Shown in pieces: positions 26,045 to 34,002 of a stretch of DNA of 64,000 nucleotides. Made by a program: the position numbers and the translations under genes. The notes under the pieces were generated by a model. It searched no databases and had not been told where the DNA came from. It saw nothing but the letters and a program-made list of their open reading frames with translations. Each line of letters begins with the position of its first letter. Within the stretch, counting starts at the first letter, position 1. The stretch is taken from contig CAWBSE010000003.1 in the NCBI GenBank assembly GCA_963791425.1, positions 62,001 through 126,000 on the forward strand, written 5' to 3'. This DNA is from DATBLE01 sp963791425 (GTDB lineage: Bacteria > Actinomycetota > Thermoleophilia > Gaiellales > Gaiellaceae).

Positions 26045-26911
26045 ATGAGATTGAGAATCATTTTCATTCTCATCGGCGTGGTCGTCGCCGGGACGGTGGC
26101 TGCCGCCTTCGCGGCCGGACACGACTCGAACGGCTCGAGCAAGCGGATCACCAGCGTGGTCGCTGCCTTCTATCCCCTCGCGTACGCCGCCGAGCAGGTC
26201 GGCGGCCCCGGCGTGAAGGTGGCGAACCTCACGCCGGCGGGCTCCGAGCCCCACGACCTCGAACTGACGCCCGGACAGGTCAAGACGGTGCAAGGCGCCG
26301 ACCTCGCGATTCTGATGGGCCACGGCTTCCAGCCGCAGGTCGAGCGGGCCGCGGCCGGCTCGAACGCCCGCGTGCTCTCGCTGCTCGACACGCCGGACCT
26401 CGGACGCAAAGGGAACGACCCGCACGTGTGGCTCGACCCGCTCCGGTACGCGTTGCTCGTACGCCAGATCGGCAAGGCGCTGCACGGGGAGGCAGCCGCC
26501 GGCCGATTCGTCGCGCGGCTGCGCGCGCTCGACCGCGAGTACCGCGCGGGCCTCGCACACTGCGCCCGCCACGAGATCGTCACCAGCCACGCCGCGTTCG
26601 GCTACCTGTCACAGCGGTACGGGTTGAAGCAGATCCCGGTCGAGGGCCTCAGCCCGGACGCGGAGCCCTCCCCGAAGGATCTCGCCCGCGTCGTCGCGCT
26701 GGTCGAGAAGGACGGCCTGACCACTGTCTACGCGGAGACGCTCGTCTCGCACAAGCTCGCCGACACGATCGCCAGGGAGACCGGCGCGACGAGCGCGGTG
26801 CTCGACCCGATCGAGGGTCTGACTCCGCGCGCGCTCGCCCGAGGGGCTGACTACTTCACGGTCATGCGCGCCAACTTGGCAGCGCTCAGGCAAGGCCTCG
26901 CGTGCCGCTAG
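26045..26911 (+). CDS. znuA: Zinc/manganese ABC transporter substrate-binding protein (ZnuA-like)
   Basis: 288 aa cluster-9 solute-binding protein. Signal segment IIFILIGVVVAGTVAAAFAA; metal ligands expected from the His in GSEPHDLELTPGQV, GNDPHVWLDP, TSHAAFGYLSQRYG and the Glu/Asp near the C-terminus. The His-rich loop of many ZnuA proteins is absent, so Mn is possible. A Fur/Zur-type palindrome overlaps codons 3-10. znuC starts inside its 3' end. Confidence 0.88.
   Translation: MRLRIIFILIGVVVAGTVAAAFAAGHDSNGSSKRITSVVAAFYPLAYAAEQVGGPGVKVANLTPAGSEPHDLELTPGQVKTVQGADLAILMGHGFQPQVERAAAGSNARVLSLLDTPDLGRKGNDPHVWLDPLRYALLVRQIGKALHGEAAAGRFVARLRALDREYRAGLAHCARHEIVTSHAAFGYLSQRYGLKQIPVEGLSPDAEPSPKDLARVVALVEKDGLTTVYAETLVSHKLADTIARETGATSAVLDPIEGLTPRALARGADYFTVMRANLAALRQGLACR
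26052..26072. promoter_or_regulatory. Fur/Zur-type operator
   Basis: Inverted repeat TGAGAAT-N7-ATTCTCA (21 bp, perfect 7-bp arms) with the AT-rich core of Fur-family boxes. It lies 29 bp upstream of the zur start on the other strand and inside the first codons of znuA as annotated, so it could repress both divergent genes. Confidence 0.8.
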
Positions 26912-27621
26912 CGATCGAGCTCCACGACGTCTCCTTCGCGTACGACGGACGACGCCCCGTCCTCGCAGGCGTCGATCTCGAGATCCCGGCAGGGCAGTTC
27001 GTCGCGATCGCCGGGCCGAACGGCGGCGGCAAGACCACGCTGCTGAGACTGATCGTGGGCCTGAGTCGGCCGCAGGACGGAACCGTTCGGGTGTTCGGCG
27101 AGCCGGTCGGGGCTGCCGCCCGGCGCGGGCTCGTCGCCTACCTGCCCCAACGCGCCCAGCTCGGGATCGAGGCGCCGGCGACGGTACGCGAGATCGTCTC
27201 CGCGGGCCGCGTCAGCCGCCGCCACCTGCTCGGGCCGCTGACCGCGGCCGATCGCAGTGCGGTCGAGAGCGCAATTGCGAGAGTTGGCCTGACCGAGCAG
27301 GCTCACGAGCCGATTTCCACCCTTTCGGGCGGCCAGCAACAGCGCGCCTTCATCGCCAAGGCGATCGCGGCCGAACCAAGCCTACTTATCCTCGACGAGC
27401 CGACGGCCGGCGTGGACGCCGACGCCCAGGATGCGCTCGCCGCTCTCCTCGCGCGGCTGCACGGCGAGCTGCGGGTCACCGTCCTCTACGTCTCACACGA
27501 GTTCGGCGCGGTCGAGCACGTGGCCGAGCGGCTGCTGCTCATCCGCGGCGGGATCGCGTTCGACGGCAGCCCGGAAGACCTCCCCGAGCGCTGGCACGAC
27601 CCCTCCCACTCCCATGCTTGA
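26902..27621 (+). CDS. znuC: Zinc/manganese ABC transporter ATPase (ZnuC-like)
   Basis: 239 aa ABC ATPase. Walker A GPNGGGKTTLLRL, Q-loop YLPQRAQL, signature LSGGQQQRAFIAKA, Walker B LLILDEPTAGVD, H-loop YVSHE. GTG start within the end of znuA, and the 3' end overlaps znuB by 8 bp, so znuACB form one transcript. Confidence 0.93.
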   Translation: MPLAIELHDVSFAYDGRRPVLAGVDLEIPAGQFVAIAGPNGGGKTTLLRLIVGLSRPQDGTVRVFGEPVGAAARRGLVAYLPQRAQLGIEAPATVREIVSAGRVSRRHLLGPLTAADRSAVESAIARVGLTEQAHEPISTLSGGQQQRAFIAKAIAAEPSLLILDEPTAGVDADAQDALAALLARLHGELRVTVLYVSHEFGAVEHVAERLLLIRGGIAFDGSPEDLPERWHDPSHSHA

Positions 27622-28411
27622 CCACGAGTTCATGCGGCTCGCCTTCGGCGCCGGCGCCGTGGTCGGCGTGCTCGCGCCCGCGGTCGGCTTCTTCCTCGTA
27701 CAGCGGCGGATGAGCCTGATCGGCGACGGGATCGGGCACGTCGCCTTCGCCGGAGTCGCCGCCGGGTACCTGATCGGGATCTCGCCGGTTCCCACCGCCC
27801 TGGTCTTCTCCGTCGTCGGAGCGATCCTCGTCGAGTGGCTCCGTGCGAACCGGCGCACGGCCGGCGACCAAGCTCTGGCGCTCCTCTTCTACACGGGCAT
27901 CGCAGCAGGAGTCGTGATGATCTCGGCGGCGGGAGCGCTCAATGCCAACCTGTTCTCCTTCCTGTTCGGCTCGATCCTGACCGTGACGCGTGGTGACCTC
28001 GTGCTCGTCGTCGTGCTCGGCGGGGCCGGACTGGCGCTGATCGCCGTCCTCTACCGAGCACTTGTCGCCGTGGCGCTCGACGAGGAGGGGGCGCGTGTCT
28101 CCGGACTTCCGGTCGGCACGTTGAACGTCATCGTCGCCGGGCTCGCCGGCGTGACGATCGCTCTCTCGATGCGCATCGTCGGGATCCTGTTGATCGCCGC
28201 GCTGATGGTGTTACCCGTCACCGCGGCCGGTCGGCTCGCCCGCAGCGTGGCGTCCACCCTCGCGTTCGCGATGGCAATCGGTGTGGCCTCGGTCTTTGCC
28301 GGCCTGACGATCTCCTACTACGCAGATCTCGCTCCAGGCGGGGCGATCGTCCTCGTCGCCGCCGCCACATACGTGATCGCGGCCGGCGCCGGCCGTGTGA
28401 TCACGCGTTAG
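27614..28411 (+). CDS. znuB: Zinc/manganese ABC transporter permease (ZnuB-like)
   Basis: 265 aa, ABC-3 family permease with about eight hydrophobic segments: FFLVQRRMSLIGDGIGHVAF is the conserved entry, and RIVGILLIAALMVLPVTAAG near residue 185 is the family signature. Its TAG overlaps the stop of the convergent secreted-protein gene by two bases. Confidence 0.93.
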   Translation: MLDHEFMRLAFGAGAVVGVLAPAVGFFLVQRRMSLIGDGIGHVAFAGVAAGYLIGISPVPTALVFSVVGAILVEWLRANRRTAGDQALALLFYTGIAAGVVMISAAGALNANLFSFLFGSILTVTRGDLVLVVVLGGAGLALIAVLYRALVAVALDEEGARVSGLPVGTLNVIVAGLAGVTIALSMRIVGILLIAALMVLPVTAAGRLARSVASTLAFAMAIGVASVFAGLTISYYADLAPGGAIVLVAAATYVIAAGAGRVITR

Positions 28412-28962
28412 AGGCCGCCGGCGAACAGGTATCGCGGATGTGGCGCGACGTATCCGCCGAGCTCGAGCACGATCTGCGAGTGCCGGGTGAGCCGGATCGA
28501 GCGCGGATCCCCGCGACGGAGCCGCCCACCGACGAAGGCCTGCAGCGGACCGCGAAAGCCGGCGATCCGCCGCGGGCCGAGAGGCTGCCCCCAGAGGCGG
28601 AACATGTCGCCGAGTGTCAGCTGCGAACCGACCTGCACCTCGATCACACCGGTCGGCTCGAGTGTGCGCGCCGCGTACGTGCATCCTCGTGGCGTGATCC
28701 GCGCCAGGTGATCCCGCCAGGGCCGGGCAACACCGATTCCACCGGGAACGATCAGCACCCGACGGCCGACGAAAAGCTCGATGTGCGCTCCGAACCGGGC
28801 GCCTCCGCGCCTGCAACGAAATGGCCCGACGGGGCGACCGGCAAGGACCGGGGCGGTCGCCCCCGGGAGGCGGTACCCGGGCCCGACGCCGATCGGCCAG
28901 GGATGGACGCTGGGTGGGAGAGGCGGCGAACCGAGGAGGAGGGCGAGAAGGACGGCGATCAC
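28408..28962 (-). CDS. Secreted protein, actinobacterial family of unknown function
   Basis: 184 aa with an N-terminal hydrophobic segment (MIAVLLALLLG). Middle and end show RRVLIVPGGIGV, RGCTYAARTLEPTGVIEVQV, LTLGDMFRLWGQPLG and RLTRHSQIVLELGGYV. From memory, related actinobacterial proteins carry HTHD where this one has AART, and HVE where it has EVQ; if right, a His-based site has been lost here. It overlaps the next minus-strand gene by 4 bp (ATGA). Confidence 0.6.
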   Translation of the reverse strand: MIAVLLALLLGSPPLPPSVHPWPIGVGPGYRLPGATAPVLAGRPVGPFRCRRGGARFGAHIELFVGRRVLIVPGGIGVARPWRDHLARITPRGCTYAARTLEPTGVIEVQVGSQLTLGDMFRLWGQPLGPRRIAGFRGPLQAFVGGRLRRGDPRSIRLTRHSQIVLELGGYVAPHPRYLFAGGL

Positions 28963-29621
28963 GCGCGCCGTCTCCGCGCGACCACGACCGCGCCCACAGC
29001 GAGCAGCACGGCAACGAGGGCGACGGCGATGCCGGCTGCAAGACCGATCGGAACTCCCTTCGGCGTGGCGGCCGCCCTATTCGTTGCCCGGGCCGGTCGC
29101 GCCAAAGGGCGCGTCGTCGCCGGCGTCGTGGTCGTCGCCGGCCGAGCCGCCGCCGGCTTCACGCCTGACAGCACCTCGACGAGCTCGGTCGCCGTCAGCG
29201 CGAGCCCGTCTCCACCCGGGCCTGGCGCTGCGTCGACGACGGCTCGGTCGGCAATCAGCCGTCCACCCTTCGCGTATCCGGCTCCCTGCGGCATCACCAC
29301 GAGCACGCGTCCGGAGTACACGAACTGCAGCTCGGCGTCGAGAAAGCGTGCGTACTCGGTCGGCTTCCCGAACAGTGCCGGGATTCCGCCGAGGTCGCGC
29401 GCCGACGCGATCAGAGCGACTTTGATCGGCTTGCCGGCGGCCACGGACCGCCGGATGGCCGCGAGCAGGCCGGCCAGGACCGTCGGCGAGATCGTCGCCT
29501 GGTACGGAACGAAGAGCTCGTGCATGTAGAGGACGTCACTGGCCGGATCGGCATCGGCCCGCGCGGCCCCGGCGGACGCGAACGCCCCGACGGCAACCGC
29601 AACCACGCACGCAAGACGCAT
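28959..29621 (-). CDS. Secreted, C-terminally membrane-anchored protein (TPM-like)
   Basis: 220 aa: signal peptide (CVVAVAVGAFASAGAARA), an alpha/beta domain with AIRRSVAAGKPIKVALIAS, FLDAELQFVYSGRVLVVMP and GADRAVVDAAPG-type turns, a Thr/Pro/Ala-rich linker, and a C-terminal helix IGLAAGIAVALVAVLLAVGA ending in RRRRA. Layout resembles TPM-domain envelope proteins. Start ATG at 29621 chosen because it sits right before the signal peptide; an in-frame upstream start at 29641 is possible. Confidence 0.6.
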   Translation of the reverse strand: MRLACVVAVAVGAFASAGAARADADPASDVLYMHELFVPYQATISPTVLAGLLAAIRRSVAAGKPIKVALIASARDLGGIPALFGKPTEYARFLDAELQFVYSGRVLVVMPQGAGYAKGGRLIADRAVVDAAPGPGGDGLALTATELVEVLSGVKPAAARPATTTTPATTRPLARPARATNRAAATPKGVPIGLAAGIAVALVAVLLAVGAVVVARRRRA

Positions 29622-29660
29622 CGCCACGACGGGAGCGTAGAGCGTCGTTAGCCTGCCCGG

Positions 29661-30716
29661 GTGCATCACCGTCTCCCGCCCGGCCCCGCTGTTTCCGCCG
29701 ACACGGTCGAGTTCACCGTATCCGACGAGGACGGCATCCTGGCCGGCGTCTCGCTCGCGCACGAGCTCGTGCGCCCACGACTCCTCCCCTTCCACCGCTC
29801 GGCGGGCCGCTTCGAGCTCCGCTTCCCGCGGCCTCCGGTCGACCGGCTCGAGTACCTGCTCGAGCTCGAGCACCGAAACGGCCGAAACGAGCGCGTTGCC
29901 GATTCGAGCAACGCCCTCGTCGCCCCCGGCCCGTTCGGGCCGAAGTCGGTGGTCGAGTTCCCCGGGTACACGCCTCCCGCCTGGGTCGCCGACCAGGAGT
30001 CGGATCCGGGCGACGTCCGCGAGTTGCAGCTCTCCAGCCGCCTGCTGCGCACGACCGTGAGGGCCGTGCTGTGGTCGGCGGCCGAGACCGACCCGGCCAG
30101 AGCGCTCCCGCTGCTCGTCGTCCACGACGGGCCCGAGTACGCGGGGTACTCGTCGCTGCTGCGGCTGCTCGACCACCTGGTCGCCTTCGGCGAGCTGTCA
30201 CCGCTCCGCGCGGTGCTGCTCCCGCCGCCGCTCGACCGGTTCGAGAGCTACTCGGCATCGGCCCGCTACGCGCGCGCGCTGACCGAGGAGTGGCTGCCGG
30301 CCCTGCCCCCGTGTGCCGGCCGGCCGATCGGGCTCGGCGCGAGCCTCGGAGCGCTCGCCCTCCTCCACGCCCACTACGCGAAGCCCGATGCCTTCGGCGG
30401 GCTCCTGCTCCAGTCGGGCAGCTTCTTCCGGCAGCGATTCGACTCGCACGAGTCCGGCGCGCCCCGGTACGTGCGCATCACGCGCTTCGTCTCCCGGATC
30501 GCCGGCGGGCAGGGCGAGGTCGCCCCGATCCCGGTCACCGTCACGTGCGGCACCGGCGAGGAGAACCTGGCCAACAACCGCTGGCTCGCCGAGACGCTGG
30601 GCGAGCGGGGCTGGCCGATCGAGCTCGTCGAGCACCGCGACGCGCACAACTGGGTGTCGTGGCGCGATTCGCTCCACCCGCACCTGGCCGAGCTGATCCT
30701 CGAGGTGGCCCCGTGA
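29661..30716 (+). CDS. Esterase of the enterochelin-esterase-like family
   Basis: 351 aa alpha/beta hydrolase with an N-terminal beta domain (FTVSDEDGILAGVSLAHELV through VVEFPGYTPP) as in Fes/IroE-type esterases. Catalytic domain: LLVVHDGPEYAGYSSLLRLL, nucleophile elbow IGLGASLGALALL (GxSxG), and His in HRDAHNWVSWRDSL. GTG start. Overlaps a second esterase (GTGA). Substrate unknown; no siderophore synthesis genes nearby. Confidence 0.8.
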   Translation: MHHRLPPGPAVSADTVEFTVSDEDGILAGVSLAHELVRPRLLPFHRSAGRFELRFPRPPVDRLEYLLELEHRNGRNERVADSSNALVAPGPFGPKSVVEFPGYTPPAWVADQESDPGDVRELQLSSRLLRTTVRAVLWSAAETDPARALPLLVVHDGPEYAGYSSLLRLLDHLVAFGELSPLRAVLLPPPLDRFESYSASARYARALTEEWLPALPPCAGRPIGLGASLGALALLHAHYAKPDAFGGLLLQSGSFFRQRFDSHESGAPRYVRITRFVSRIAGGQGEVAPIPVTVTCGTGEENLANNRWLAETLGERGWPIELVEHRDAHNWVSWRDSLHPHLAELILEVAP

Positions 30717-31422
30717 GGCGCGAGGACCGCGACGGGATCCTCGCGTACGGCTCGTACGGCCGGCCGCTGCTCGTCTTCCCGGCGCAGCAGGGGCAGCGGT
30801 ACGAGTGGGAGGAACGGGGATGATCGACGGGATCGCCGGGCTGATCGAGGACGGCCGCGTGAAGGTCTACTGCGTCGACTCGTGGGACTCCGAGACCTGG
30901 CACCACGGCGGGCTGCCGCTCGAGGAGCGCGCCCGGCGGCACAGCGCCTACGAGGACTGGCTGGTCGGCCACGTCGCGCCCTGGATCCACGCCGACTGCG
31001 GCGACGCGCACCCGATCGCCGTCACGGGCGTCTCGATGGGAGCGTTCCACGCCGCGAATCTGACGCTGCGCCGGGCCGACCTCTTCCCGCTCGCGCTCTG
31101 CCTTTCCGGGATCTACGACGTCGCCCGGGTCGGCTGGGGCGAGCGCGGCGACGCCGTCTACTTCAACAACCCGATGGACTACGTCGCGCACCTCGACGGC
31201 GACCACCTCGACTGGCTGCGCGCGAATGCCCACCTGGTGCTCGTCGTCGGCCGCGGGCCCTGGGAGGACTCGACGGGCTCGCTCGAGTCGACGCAGCAGC
31301 TCGCCGCGCGCCTCGCCGAGAAGGGCATCCCGCACGAGCTCGACGTGTGGGGCGAGGACGTGGCGCACGACTGGCCCGTCGTGGCGCGCCAGATCGCGCA
31401 TCATCTGGGCCGCCTTGCCTGA
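30713..31422 (+). CDS. Esterase-type alpha/beta hydrolase, frame broken
   Basis: About 236 codons. It begins DGILAYGSYGRPLLVFPAQQ, changes frame near 30823, and continues MIDGIAGLIEDGRVKVYCVD. Nucleophile elbow in AVTGVSMGAFHAANLTL; acid and His in VVGRGPWED and GEDVAHDWPVV. One missing G in the GGGG run at 30817-30820 would restore the frame. Overlaps both neighbours, so it is part of a tight esterase-esterase-ATP-grasp unit. Confidence 0.75.
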
Positions 31423-32654
31423 GACACCTGATCGGGCTCCTGCTCGGCACGGAGGAGGACTGGCCGCGCGTCTTCGAGGCGCTGGTCCGAGCGGCTGCCC
31501 GCGATCCAGCACCGCGGCACGACGCACGAGCTCCGCACCGAGCGGATCACGATCGAGCCGTTCGACCTGCGCGCGAAGCCCCGCTACGACCTCGTGATCG
31601 ACCGGCTCGGCTGGTGGTACATCGCCGCGCGAGTGGCTGAAGAAGGTCTGCGCTGATGGACGACGTCTACCTCCTGAACAACCCGTTCACGTTCCAGGCG
31701 ATGGAGAAGCACTGCGCCTACTGCGCGATGATCCGGCTCGGGCTGAAGGTGCCGGAGACGTGGATGGTCCCGCACAAGAGACGCCGCCGCGAGAACCGAG
31801 CGCTTCGAGTACACCGCGGCGAAGTACAACCTGCCGTTCGACCTCGAGCAGGTCGCCGAGCAGATCGGCTATCCGCTGTTCATGAAGCCGTTCGACGGCG
31901 GCCAGTGGGTCGGCGTGACGCGGATCAAGGACGCCGCCGAGCTGCGACGCGCAGCTACGACGAGTCCGGCGAGCGGCTGATGCACCTGCAGGCGTCGGTC
32001 GAGGACTTCGACGTCTTCGCGCGCTCGCTGTCGATCGGCGCCGAGACGATGGTGATGCAGTTCCAGCCCGACCGAGCCGATGCACGACCGCTACGCGGTC
32101 GTCGCACGACTTCCTCGCGCCGGAGACCGGCGACGAGGTCGTGACGATCTCGCGTCTGGTGAACGCGTTCTTCCGCTGGGAGTTCAACTCGTGCGAGACG
32201 CTGGTCAAGGGCGAGGGCGTGCACCCGATCGACTACGCCAACGCGTCGCCGGACGTCGCGCTGACGTCGCTGCACTACTACTTCCCGTGGGCGATCAAGA
32301 CGCTGGTGAAGTGGTGCGGTCGTTCTGCACCGTCAGCCGGGCGGCAGCCGCGCGATCGACCAGGACACGCGCGCTACTTCGAGATCGGCGACCGCGACGA
32401 CCTGACCTACGAGCGAGAAGCTGCGCGAGTACCGGCGGCTCGCCGACGAGTACTTCCAGGTCGACGAGTACGCGGAGTTCTGCGCGGCGTCATTGCCCGC
32501 TCTTCGGGAGATCACGCTCGACTACTTCGCCGGGCCGGAGTTCGACTCGGTGCTCGTCGAGACCGTCGGCGCGACCTTCCCGGCGCACGAGCACGAGGCG
32601 ATGCTCGCGCGGCACCGCGGGCTGGTCGGCGCCTGGGTGGAGGATCAGGGATGA
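31419..32654 (+). CDS. ATP-grasp-type protein, many frame breaks
   Basis: Pieced together over several frames it reads RHLIGLLLGTEEDWPRVFEA, then VYLLNNPFTFQAMEKHCAYC, LGLKVPETWMVPH, EQIGYPLFMKPFDGGQWVGV, FRWEFNSCETLVKGEGVHPI and YFPWAIKTLVKW, as in ATP-grasp carboxylate ligases. Frame changes occur near 31488, 31630, 31649, 31797, 31945-31958, 32073, 32105, 32325-32380 and 32414. The only start consistent with the N-terminus is CTG at 31419, overlapping the previous stop. Product and substrate unknown. Confidence 0.65.
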
Positions 32655-32785
32655 GCGCGAACGTCGAGCCGCCGATCTGCCCCGTGTGCGGCGTGACGAT
32701 GGTGCCGGCCGAGCTCAGCGAGCACGGCGCCCAGGGGCGCGAGTGGGTCTGCACGGAATGCGAGGAGACGGCGGAGCCCGACTGA
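32651..32785 (+). CDS. Small zinc-ribbon protein
   Basis: 44 aa with two CxxC knuckles, PPICPVCGVTM and WVCTECEETAE. ATG at 32651 overlaps the ATP-grasp stop, and the stop overlaps the next ATG by one base. Likely binds one zinc ion; role in the cluster unknown. Confidence 0.75.
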   Translation: MSANVEPPICPVCGVTMVPAELSEHGAQGREWVCTECEETAEPD

Positions 32786-33192
32786 TGGCGACGCTCCGCG
32801 ACGTCGACAAGCTGGCGCTGGCGATGCCGGAGACCGTGAAGGGCGCCGACGAGGACGGCCGCCCGAGCTACTCCGTCGGCGGGAAGGTCTTCTGCTGGCA
32901 CCGCCGGGCGCGCCCTGACGCGCTCGACGCGACGGGCGAGCGCCTGACCGACGTGCTGGTCTTCCACGTCACCGACCTCGAGGTGAAAGACATGATCGTC
33001 GGTGACGACCGCGGGATCTTCTTCACCACGCCGCACTGGAACGGCTACCGGGCGGTGCTGATCCGCATCCCCGACCTGAAGCAGGTGCCGCGCGCCGAGC
33101 TGCGGGACATGGTCGAGGAAGCCTGGCTCGCCCGGGCGCCCAAGCGCGTGGCGAAGGCCTGGCTCGCCGAGCAGAAGTTGGACGACTCTTAG
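32785..33192 (+). CDS. MmcQ/YjbR family protein
   Basis: 135 aa, double-wing-fold family protein: RDVDKLALAMPETVKGADED, SYSVGGKVFCWHR, GIFFTTPHWNGYRAVLIRI and a basic C-terminus (LARAPKRVAKAWLAEQK). The family is often called DNA-binding, but function is poorly known. Last gene of the esterase/ATP-grasp cluster. Confidence 0.82.
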   Translation: MATLRDVDKLALAMPETVKGADEDGRPSYSVGGKVFCWHRRARPDALDATGERLTDVLVFHVTDLEVKDMIVGDDRGIFFTTPHWNGYRAVLIRIPDLKQVPRAELRDMVEEAWLARAPKRVAKAWLAEQKLDDS

Positions 33193-33237
33193 GAAACGTT
33201 CAGTCCGCTCTCAGGTCGGTGCCCGAGACTCCGGCCC

Positions 33238-34002
33238 ATGAATGCGAGAGAGCAACTGGTGGACGTCGTCGTCCCGGTCTTCGACGAGGAGCGCACGCTC
33301 GTCCCCAACATCGAGGCGCTGCTCGCGTACCTGGAGGCCGAGTTTCCCTGCCGGTACCGGATCGTGATCGCCGACAACGCGAGCACCGACGGCACCGCGG
33401 CGGTCGGCGCCCGGCTCGCGCAACGGCACGACGAGGTCGACTACCTCCGGCTCGAGCGCAAGGGCCGCGGCCACGCACTGAAGACCGCGTGGCTCGCCAG
33501 CGACGCGAACGTCGTCGCGTACATGGACGTCGACCTCTCCACGAACCTGGAGAGCTTCCTGCCGCTGGTCGCGCCGCTCCTCTCCGGGCACAGCGAGCTG
33601 GCGATCGGCACACGCCTCGGGCACAACGCCCACATCCGCCGGCAGGTGAAGCGCGAGGTGCTCTCGCGCGGCTACAACCTGCTGATCCACGCCGGCTTCC
33701 GCGCGAAGTTCTCCGACGCGCAGTGCGGCTTCAAGGCGATCCGGGCCGACGTCGCACGGCGACTGCTGCCGCTGGTCGAGGACGACGGCTGGTTCTTCGA
33801 CACCGAGTTGCTCCTGCTCGCCGAGCGCAACGGGATGCGGATCTACGAGGTGCCGGTCGACTGGATCGAGGATCTCGACTCGCGCGTCGACCTTGCGCCG
33901 ACGATCGCGGACGATCTTGCCGGGCTCTGGCGGATGCGGCGCACGTTCTGGCACGGCGGCGGCCGGATCCCGCTCGGCGACGCATCGGCGGTGGCGCTGT
34001 GA
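33238..34002 (+). CDS. Glycosyltransferase family 2 (dolichyl-phosphate-mannose-synthase-like)
   Basis: 254 aa GT-A enzyme. VDVVVPVFDEERTLVPNIEA, IADNASTDGT, AYMDVDLSTNLESF (DxD-type motif), IGTRLG and SDAQCGFKAIRADVARRLLP are characteristic of polyprenyl-phosphate glycosyltransferases. Coupled by GTGA to a GT39 membrane protein, which would use the lipid-linked sugar it makes. No C-terminal membrane segments here; the GtrA-like protein two genes on supplies a separate membrane unit. Confidence 0.88.
   Translation: MNAREQLVDVVVPVFDEERTLVPNIEALLAYLEAEFPCRYRIVIADNASTDGTAAVGARLAQRHDEVDYLRLERKGRGHALKTAWLASDANVVAYMDVDLSTNLESFLPLVAPLLSGHSELAIGTRLGHNAHIRRQVKREVLSRGYNLLIHAGFRAKFSDAQCGFKAIRADVARRLLPLVEDDGWFFDTELLLLAERNGMRIYEVPVDWIEDLDSRVDLAPTIADDLAGLWRMRRTFWHGGGRIPLGDASAVAL

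Noticed and set aside
31419..32654. Treating the ATP-grasp region as several small genes
   Set aside because: Pieces in different frames join in collinear order into one recognisable protein, and no internal SD/start pairs mark separate genes.
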